Assembly: GCA_025450475.1 (NCBI GenBank)
Contig: JANWHJ010000011.1
Location: forward strand, 1-11,470
Source: Nitrososphaera sp.
GTDB lineage: Archaea > Thermoproteota > Nitrososphaeria > Nitrososphaerales > Nitrososphaeraceae
Direction: 5' to 3'
Length of the DNA stretch: 11,470 nt
Numbering within the stretch: the stretch's first letter is position 1; every line of letters begins with the position of its first letter. The translations under genes were made by a program, and so were the position numbers. The notes under the pieces are model-generated. The model was not told where the DNA came from and did not search any database. It was given only the letters and a program-made list of their open reading frames with translations. Positions 7,547 through 11,470 of this stretch are shown piece by piece.

Positions 7547-7696
7547 TTGAAACACGCGCTGCTGACGTTGGCGGGAAAAGGTACACTACTTTTAGATAGA
7601 CTTAGTGCGTTCTGGAGAGACCTGCGGAAGGAATATGTGGATGACCAACTTCATCCTATCGCATTAAGAGCAATCTTCAATTATTTGCCACATTGA
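7547..7696 (+). CDS. Possible small protein upstream of the extracytoplasmic protein
   Basis: A frame of 49 codons if read from TTG at 7547, with an amphipathic translation (KHALLTLAGKGTLLLDRLSA, then FWRDLRKEYVDD). The frame is open further back into the end of guaA, but no ATG lies in it. A TAAAAATA (7521-7528) stands about 22 bases before this TTG, a little close for a TATA box. Its TGA (7694-7696) overlaps the TTG start of the next gene as TTGA, the same arrangement as at 4330-4333. No family is recognised. It could be a real coupled gene or simply an open stretch. Confidence 0.3.
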   Translation: MKHALLTLAGKGTLLLDRLSAFWRDLRKEYVDDQLHPIALRAIFNYLPH

Positions 7697-8559
7697 CGAT
7701 TATAGGAATTGCTACAATCATTCTCTTTGGCGGATATTATCTTTACATCCATCCGGAAATTCTGAACCCCCCATATTCATGTCCATTGGGACAGCACCTC
7801 GTTGGAAGTGCGTGTAAACCGGATTTCGAGACCAACAACGATGCTCAGTCAATGTATTCGAAAACATCCTATATAGTTCCAAGGAGTATAAAGATTTGGG
7901 TAGCGCTTATTCCAAACGAGTCCCATGAAGATTATCCTGATGAATCAAACAAATTCGTCTCTGACAAGAATCCGCAGATGCTTCCCCAAAACTTGATACT
8001 TCATTATGGGCAGGGAGTAGCATTCTATCATGCTGACGCTCCTTGGGATTCGCATCATACACATGTGGTGATAATGAGGAACGGCACCGGTCAGGAAGTG
8101 TGGCGCAAAGAACCACTCGGTTATCCGTTCTATAACAAAGGGCCAAGCCTCTCGTCAATCAAGATTCTAGAGCCCGGCGATTATACGCTATCACAACTTG
8201 CCGACGGTCACAAAATCAAGATAAAGGCAACTACAATAAAGGTGTTAAACGAGCCGATGGAAAAGGGGGCGAGTATGATTTCTGGCGCATTTTATACACC
8301 AACTAATCCGGTGTATGATCCAAAGGATAACGATGGCGGCATTCATTACGGCAATCTTGCATTCTATCAACAGCAGTTGGCAGCCCATCAGTGGACGATT
8401 ACGTCGACCTATGACTTCACTTATGCCGCTAATAATGGCTCTTACTGGCCTGATAACAAGACAACTCAACACACGCTTGTCATTTGGCAGGCCAACAAGG
8501 AAGTTGATAAGGTTAAGGCCGACCTTGATGCTTTTACTAGAGAAAATACATACATATAG
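7693..8559 (+). CDS. Membrane-anchored extracytoplasmic protein of unknown function
   Basis: A 288-residue protein with an N-terminal hydrophobic anchor (about 2-19, TIIGIATIILFGGYYLYI) and a long polar, aromatic-rich part that should lie outside the membrane. Just after the anchor comes a cysteine pair in SCPLGQHLVGSACKP, the small C-x-x-G...C motif often seen in archaeal surface proteins. The middle part (about 95-165) looks like a beta-sandwich, possibly cupredoxin-like, with DSHHTHVVIMRNGTG and LEPGDYTL, but there is no Cys-His-Met copper site. Several NxS/T sites (such as NESH, NGTG, NNGS) suit an exported protein. The start is TTG, overlapping the TGA of an upstream frame; a weak ATTAAGA (7663-7669) lies 27 bases before it. 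The frame is open about 16 codons upstream, but no better start codon is there. Composition is more AT-rich than guaA. Confidence 0.75.
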   Translation: MTIIGIATIILFGGYYLYIHPEILNPPYSCPLGQHLVGSACKPDFETNNDAQSMYSKTSYIVPRSIKIWVALIPNESHEDYPDESNKFVSDKNPQMLPQNLILHYGQGVAFYHADAPWDSHHTHVVIMRNGTGQEVWRKEPLGYPFYNKGPSLSSIKILEPGDYTLSQLADGHKIKIKATTIKVLNEPMEKGASMISGAFYTPTNPVYDPKDNDGGIHYGNLAFYQQQLAAHQWTITSTYDFTYAANNGSYWPDNKTTQHTLVIWQANKEVDKVKADLDAFTRENTYI

Positions 8560-8648
8560 TTTTGAAAGTAGAGCACGGGTGTTGGGGGAATCTATTCATA
8601 TGCAGCAGTAGGACTAGAAACGGAAGCCATGATAACTTGGTAATGGTT

Positions 8649-8798
8649 CTAAATCTTGCAGCATTCGTATTTATTTTCACACTTGCAATAATCAGGTTCT
8701 TTCAGACAAGATGAGCATATTCTAACACCGCAACCCACACATGTATTGTCTGATACATTGCAGGCCCAGTGTTTGCATTCCGGCAATAGTATACACAC
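8649..8798 (-). CDS. 49-residue cysteine-rich protein, probably zinc-binding
   Basis: A small frame of 49 codons with eleven cysteines: C2, C8, C13, C20, C23, C28, C31, C38, C40, C46 and C47, plus H10. The order CKHWAC, then CVGCG, CSSC, CKC and CC resembles cross-braced zinc-finger domains (treble-clef or B-box-like), but I cannot name the family. The start is GTG at 8798-8796, chosen because the TATA box TTATAC on the same strand is centred 27.5 bases ahead of it; a TAA closes the frame four codons upstream of the GTG. TTG at 8786 would be an alternative. It is transcribed away from the DnaJ-type zinc-finger gene next to it. A chance frame would not be expected to have this density of paired cysteines together with a properly spaced promoter. 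It is possibly a regulator or metal-handling protein. Confidence 0.7.
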   Translation of the reverse strand: MCILLPECKHWACNVSDNTCVGCGVRICSSCLKEPDYCKCENKYECCKI

Positions 8799-8822
8799 AG
8801 TAATCGACGATTAGATCTTTTG

Positions 8823-8828
8823 GTATAA
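8823..8828 (-). promoter_or_regulatory. TATA box of the cysteine-rich small gene
   Basis: TTATAC on the minus strand within GGTTATACCA, centred 27.5 bases before the GTG at 8798. It predicts a leaderless mRNA and lies back to back with the promoter of the gene on the other strand. Confidence 0.55.
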
Positions 8829-8832
8829 CCAC

Positions 8833-8841
8833 ATATCGATA
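8833..8841 (+). promoter_or_regulatory. Weak TATA box of the DnaJ-type zinc-finger gene
   Basis: ATATCGATA, centred about 29 bases before the ATG at 8866. It is a weaker match than the others, but its position is right, and no ribosome binding site is seen before the ATG. Confidence 0.4.
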
Positions 8842-8865
8842 CTTTGAAGTAGGTGTTAACTTGCA

Positions 8866-9075
8866 ATGAAATTTGGCGTCATGTCAAGCAGGCAAGTCTG
8901 GAAAAAATGCACGTTCTGCAACAATGGTAGGAGGACTTGTTTTAATTGTGGCGGTAACGGCAAGGTTTCGCCGGGCTGGCAGACGTGCTACGACTGCAAG
9001 GGATTTGGAACGGTGATGTGCACCGATTGTGGCGGTAACGGCGGCCGGCGAGAGACAATCTGGTCGCCACAATAA
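8866..9075 (+). CDS. Stand-alone DnaJ-type cysteine-rich zinc-finger protein
   Basis: A 69-residue protein with four cysteine pairs spaced as in the central zinc-binding domain of DnaJ: C15/C18 in CTFCNNG, C25/C28 in CFNCGGNG, C41/C44 in CYDCKGFG and C52/C55 in CTDCGGNG. Three of the four are full CxxCxGxG repeats; the first is degenerate. Together they should bind two zinc ions. There is no J domain, no Gly/Phe region and no substrate-binding domain, so it is not a complete Hsp40. Stand-alone domains of this kind are known in other groups as chaperone-like or thiol-exchange proteins; which applies here cannot be told. It is divergent from the Cys-rich 49-residue gene. Confidence 0.85.
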   Translation: MKFGVMSSRQVWKKCTFCNNGRRTCFNCGGNGKVSPGWQTCYDCKGFGTVMCTDCGGNGGRRETIWSPQ

Positions 9076-9142
9076 GGTTATTTTCAATCCACTTAATGGC
9101 GAACTGAAAAGACCTCTCACGAAAACCAAAGTCACTTCTTTC

Positions 9143-10135
9143 CTATGTTTGTCTATATTCGTCGCCGCAGTCGCCGATCATCTCAAACAGATTGTTTGAC
9201 TTTTTGCAGATGTCTTCGATACTTCCGTTGTCATCCTTGTCCAGCATGAAATTGAACGCTCGCGCATTGTCGTCCCTGTGGTTGGTTATGCCGAGCCGCG
9301 CGCCAATGATGACTCCTGCCACCGATGGCTTGTCAAGGATATAGCGCGTCGCCACGTTTGCAATACTCCCACCGTGCTTTTTCGCTATTGCATCCAGAGT
9401 CGACAGCAATTCCTGGAACAACGTCCAGCCGCCCCAGGTGTCGATCATGCGTTTGTATTTCTTCAGGCTTGCGGTGTCGAGTTCTAGATAGGGCTCAGTT
9501 CTGCCGAGGTAGCGCTCCGACATCAGGCCGCCGCAAATAGTGCCGTATGCAAGCAGGCTGGATTTGGAGTCGCGGCAAAACTGCTCCATCTTTACCTCCG
9601 GCCTGCGGTCAACTATTGAATACTGCACTTGGTTTGACACTATTTGCAGGTTGGCGTCCTTCATCACCTGCATCCGCTCGGTGTCAAAGTTTGTAAGGCC
9701 AACGTTTTTTATCTTGCCCTCGTCCCGTAGATCCGACAGGTACTTTAGTGCGTCGATGTAGTAGGGGTTATTGTAATCCCACCAATGGAATTGCACAAGA
9801 TCGAGTGAGCTCACGCCCATCCGCTTTAACGACCTCTCGATGCCTGCCTGCACCATTTGCTTTGTGATCCTCTGGGGCTCGGGCACCCACTTTGTAAGCC
9901 CCTGGACCTTTTGCCGCTCTTGCTCCGGCAGCCTACGCCGGAAATCCCCGATAAAATCTTCTGCCGGGCCGTAAATGTCTGCGAGATCCCATGTGGTAAA
10001 GCCCGCGTAGTGATATTTGATCATCTCTTCCAACGCCGCCTGCGGGTTTATGCGGCCGTGCTCCCCGGCTACCTGCCACATGCCGTTGAGAACCCTGCAG
10101 ATTTTCAGGGTCGGCGTTAGATCATAATGCTCCAT
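9143..10135 (-). CDS. Aldo/keto reductase
   Basis: An NAD(P)H-dependent oxidoreductase with a TIM-barrel fold, cytosolic; substrate unknown. In the 330-residue form, the catalytic tetrad is D50 and Y55 in WDLADIYG, K82 in LTKW and H117 in QFHWWD. The family block GKIKNVGLTNF follows, then SNQVQYSIVDRRPE and YGTICGGLMSERYLG, and VAGVIIGAR near the C-terminus in the cofactor-binding region. It resembles the subgroup found in plants and cyanobacteria more than the classic AKR1 enzymes, judged from the WWDY and GGLMSERYLG blocks. I chose ATG 10135 rather than TTG 10174 because a TATA box (TTTAAG) lies about 28 bases before it; the extra 13 residues of the longer form look unconserved. It is convergent with the DnaJ-type zinc-finger gene and stands as a single gene. 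Confidence 0.92.
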   Translation of the reverse strand: MEHYDLTPTLKICRVLNGMWQVAGEHGRINPQAALEEMIKYHYAGFTTWDLADIYGPAEDFIGDFRRRLPEQERQKVQGLTKWVPEPQRITKQMVQAGIERSLKRMGVSSLDLVQFHWWDYNNPYYIDALKYLSDLRDEGKIKNVGLTNFDTERMQVMKDANLQIVSNQVQYSIVDRRPEVKMEQFCRDSKSSLLAYGTICGGLMSERYLGRTEPYLELDTASLKKYKRMIDTWGGWTLFQELLSTLDAIAKKHGGSIANVATRYILDKPSVAGVIIGARLGITNHRDDNARAFNFMLDKDDNGSIEDICKKSNNLFEMIGDCGDEYRQT

Positions 10136-10159
10136 ACCAGCTCTCTCTGCTGATTCCGT

Positions 10160-10165
10160 CTTAAA
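10160..10165 (-). promoter_or_regulatory. TATA box of the aldo/keto reductase gene
   Basis: TTTAAG on the minus strand (GATTTAAGAC), about 28 bases before the ATG at 10135. It falls inside the longer reading frame, which argues that the upstream TTG at 10174 is not used. Confidence 0.5.
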
Positions 10166-10244
10166 TCTTACCAATCTTATTGTAAGCTAACACTGGACGC
10201 CAAAAATATTGACTTGCCCATTTTTCAAACTTTCATCCTAGCTG

Positions 10245-10421
10245 ATGTTGCGCAAAACGAAGGCAGTGCGCAACAATCACCTACAGGCAGTATTGAAAGA
10301 CAGACTAGCAAACACAAGCACGGAACTGATGTACGCAGGTATTGCAGGAATAGCCGTAATCGCTGAGGTCAAACTAAAACCGGATAACAGAGAAAACGCG
10401 AACCGGAAGCCGCCGTCATAG
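10245..10421 (+). CDS. Possible 58-residue protein with one hydrophobic segment
   Basis: ATG at 10245 opens 58 codons ending at TAG 10419-10421. The N-terminus is basic (MLRKTKAVRNNHLQAVLKDR), a short hydrophobic stretch follows at about 29-41 (YAGIAGIAVIAEV), and the tail is polar and basic. A TAG sits two codons before the ATG. AAAAATATT (10202-10210) lies about 39 bases upstream, too far for a leaderless start but usable with a 10-base leader. The frame stays open for a further 55 codons after the TAG, so this may be the first part of an interrupted gene. No family is recognised. Confidence 0.35.
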   Translation: MLRKTKAVRNNHLQAVLKDRLANTSTELMYAGIAGIAVIAEVKLKPDNRENANRKPPS

Positions 10422-10589
10422 GATGGCAGCGCTCGTCGGTTAGTTGCAACCGCGCAATCTCGAAAACGCTGTGGTGATGTATGCGCAGGCCTAGTCGTGC
10501 TAAAAGTACGTGACGCAACCAAGCGAGAAAAAACACAAGAAAAGAGAGATGCTCTGGTCCGCGATGAGGTGCATTGGGCGGGCCAGTAA
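10422..10589 (+). pseudogene. In-frame continuation after the TAG, possible decayed gene end
   Basis: In the same frame as the 58-codon ORF, 55 codons run from the TAG to TAA at 10587-10589. The translation is charged and helix-prone (VVLKVRDATKREKTQEKRDA). There is no good start codon with a promoter, only GTG at 10497. Taken with the part before the TAG, it could be one gene of 114 codons broken by a single stop. The whole stretch is followed by a T8 run, as if a plus-strand transcript ended there. Confidence 0.2.
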
Positions 10590-10602
10590 TGCATCCTCAC
10601 AA

Positions 10603-10610
10603 TTTTTTTT
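10603..10610 (+). terminator. T8 run, possible plus-strand transcript end
   Basis: TTTTTTTT, 14 bases after the TAA at 10587-10589. Archaeal transcription often ends at T runs of this kind without a hairpin. It also contains part of the stop codon of the minus-strand zinc-ribbon gene, so the two transcripts would converge here. Confidence 0.4.
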
Positions 10611-10758
10611 AGTGGCTATGACCGCAGCCGCATCCGCCCATGTCATGGTGATCGTCGCCGCCGTGCGATGACGCGCATGATGGGCATTTACTTGCGCCGC
10701 TGTCAGACATGAACATAACGCCACATGAGGCGCATTTTGCTTTTTGGATTCCTTGCAT
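10609..10758 (-). CDS. 49-residue zinc-ribbon protein with a His/Cys-rich tail
   Basis: A small frame of 49 codons starting MQGIQKAK. C9/C12 (CASC) and C25/C28 (CPSC) form a typical zinc-ribbon spacing of two CxxC knuckles with a 12-residue loop. The C-terminal tail holds H32, H37, H38, C43, C45, H47 and H49 with acidic residues (HGGDDHHDMGGCGCGHSH), which looks like a second metal-binding site. The start is ATG 10758, because the TATA box TTAATATAT is centred 27 bases ahead. An in-frame ATG at 10770 would be only about 15 bases from it. It is followed at once by the T8/A8 run and preceded by the TrmJ-like gene on the same strand, but has its own promoter. Function unknown; metal storage or sensing is a guess from the ligands. 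Confidence 0.75.
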   Translation of the reverse strand: MQGIQKAKCASCGVMFMSDSGASKCPSCASSHGGDDHHDMGGCGCGHSH

Positions 10759-10780
10759 ACTTGCAAACATGCAATCGTAG

Positions 10781-10789
10781 ATATATTAA
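10781..10789 (-). promoter_or_regulatory. TATA box of the zinc-ribbon gene
   Basis: TTAATATAT on the minus strand, centred 27 bases before the ATG at 10758 and just after the stop of the TrmJ-like gene. A strong match, which selects the downstream of two in-frame ATGs. Confidence 0.6.
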
Positions 10790-10800
10790 GGCAGTGCTGT

Positions 10801-11470
10801 TCACTTTTTCCGCTCTATCGCAAGCAGGCTTCGCCTCATCAGCGAGACAAGCAGCATGACATCCTTGGCCGTTGGTGCACTTTTTGCCAGCAGCTTTTTG
10901 ATTGCCGCCTCGAGCAGCGGTTTTTTGTGCGAGTTAAAGTTGCCGGCATCAGCCACCCTGCTGATATACTTAAGCAGGAGGTCGGTGTCCTGATGGGACG
11001 CATGGTCGATCTTTTTCTTGCTCTTCCTAGCCGGCAACTCCGGTTTGTTTTTTGAAATCTCGTAGAGCAGCACCGCAAGCGCGTGGGAGATATTCATTGT
11101 CATGTACTTTGTCTTTGTGTCAACTACAGTCACGAGGTCGCACAGGGCAAGTTCCCTGTTGTTAAGCCCTGACGACTCTCGGCCGAGTACGATGCAAAAA
11201 TCCTTGCCGGCTCCCTCATGGATTATCCGGGCCAGCAGTTCAGCGCTGATCGATTCGCGCACAATGTTCAGCTTGCTCATCCCTGGGATCGCAGTGGTGC
11301 CGACCAAGACGTCGAATTTTTTTCTCAGCTGCCTCAGTGTCGCAGTCTTGGCAGCCGAAAGCACGTCCTTGCCGTGAGTTGAATACTTTATCGCCTCTGA
11401 TCTATCAAACTGCGGCTTTACAAGATACAATTTTCTTAGGCCGAAATTCTTCATCAGCCTTGCAACGTGG
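10801..11470 (-). CDS. SPOUT-family RNA 2'-O-methyltransferase, TrmJ-like (N-terminus outside the window)
   Basis: By family, it methylates a ribose in tRNA (TrmJ acts at position 32) using S-adenosylmethionine; cytosolic. The visible part, about 223 residues, begins HVARLMKNFGLRKLYLVKP, the region that follows the N-terminal PENPGNIG motif, so the true start lies beyond the right edge. The internal ATG at 11454 is not the start. The knot motifs are IVLGRESSGLNNREL (catalytic Arg and Glu) and MNISHALAVLLYEI near the cofactor site. After a Lys-rich linker, a helical C-terminal domain (DTDLLLKYISRVADAGNF...) resembles the tRNA-binding dimer domain of TrmJ. The stop TGA is at 10803-10801. The TrmH/TrmL branch of the superfamily cannot be fully excluded without the missing N-terminus. 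Confidence 0.88.
   Translation of the reverse strand, partial: HVARLMKNFGLRKLYLVKPQFDRSEAIKYSTHGKDVLSAAKTATLRQLRKKFDVLVGTTAIPGMSKLNIVRESISAELLARIIHEGAGKDFCIVLGRESSGLNNRELALCDLVTVVDTKTKYMTMNISHALAVLLYEISKNKPELPARKSKKKIDHASHQDTDLLLKYISRVADAGNFNSHKKPLLEAAIKKLLAKSAPTAKDVMLLVSLMRRSLLAIERKK

Noticed and set aside
10277..10600. A 107-codon open frame on the minus strand in the weakly coding region
   Set aside because: Ser/Arg/Ala/Thr-rich with no motif and no TATA box at the right distance. It overlaps the T8 region and the better plus-strand reading. Not excluded, but weaker.
10500..10766. An 88-codon minus-strand frame across the zinc-ribbon gene
   Set aside because: It runs over the same bases in another frame and lacks organised cysteines, whereas the zinc-ribbon frame has two CxxC knuckles and a properly spaced promoter.
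1..11470. tRNA or rRNA genes, CRISPR arrays, insertion sequences, integration sites
   Set aside because: No cloverleaf-like or TPsiC box sequence, spaced repeat series, transposase motif or terminal inverted repeat was noticed by eye. A tRNAscan-SE run and a repeat search would settle this.

Overview
The window looks like chromosomal DNA from an ammonia-oxidizing archaeon of the Thaumarchaeota (Nitrososphaera-like). The reasons are the archaeal-type valyl-tRNA synthetase, an MptE-family pterin pyrophosphokinase, a small-protein repertoire typical of archaea, and promoters of archaeal form: AT-rich TATA boxes centred about 27 bases upstream of start codons, with no ribosome binding site, which is the pattern of leaderless mRNAs. 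Base composition is moderate. The lineage is inferred from protein character and remembered similarity, not from a search. No mobile element, CRISPR array, rRNA or tRNA was seen.

Layout. 1-386: no confident gene, only a possible coding remnant. 387-4333, minus strand: a membrane protein of unknown function, valS, and a zinc-type alcohol dehydrogenase whose start overlaps the valS stop (ATGA). 4334-4462: a divergent promoter region. 4463-7523, plus strand: mptE, a 52-residue two-helix membrane protein overlapping it by ATGA, a 200-residue conserved-looking unknown with its own TATA box, and guaA directly behind it. 7547-8559, plus strand: a possible small ORF and a membrane-anchored extracytoplasmic protein joined by a TTGA overlap. 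8649-9075: a divergent pair of very small cysteine-rich (probably zinc-binding) proteins with back-to-back promoters. 9143-10135, minus: an aldo/keto reductase. 10245-10589, plus: a weak reading frame interrupted by one in-frame TAG and followed by a T8 run. 10609-10758, minus: a 49-residue zinc-ribbon protein with a His/Cys-rich tail. 10801 to the right edge, minus: a SPOUT-family RNA 2'-O-methyltransferase (TrmJ-like), cut by the window end.

How the genes work together. Most are housekeeping: tRNA charging (valS), RNA methylation (trmJ-like), purine synthesis (guaA) and pterin cofactor synthesis (mptE). MptE and GuaA are loosely connected because archaeal pterins are made from GTP. The two oxidoreductases have no visible pathway partner here. 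The parts most likely to be missed by standard annotation are the small genes: the 49-residue Cys-rich protein at 8649-8798, the 49-residue zinc ribbon at 10609-10758 and the 52-residue membrane protein at 5188-5346. All three are supported by coupling or by a correctly spaced TATA box. TATA spacing also moves several start codons downstream of the longest possible start.
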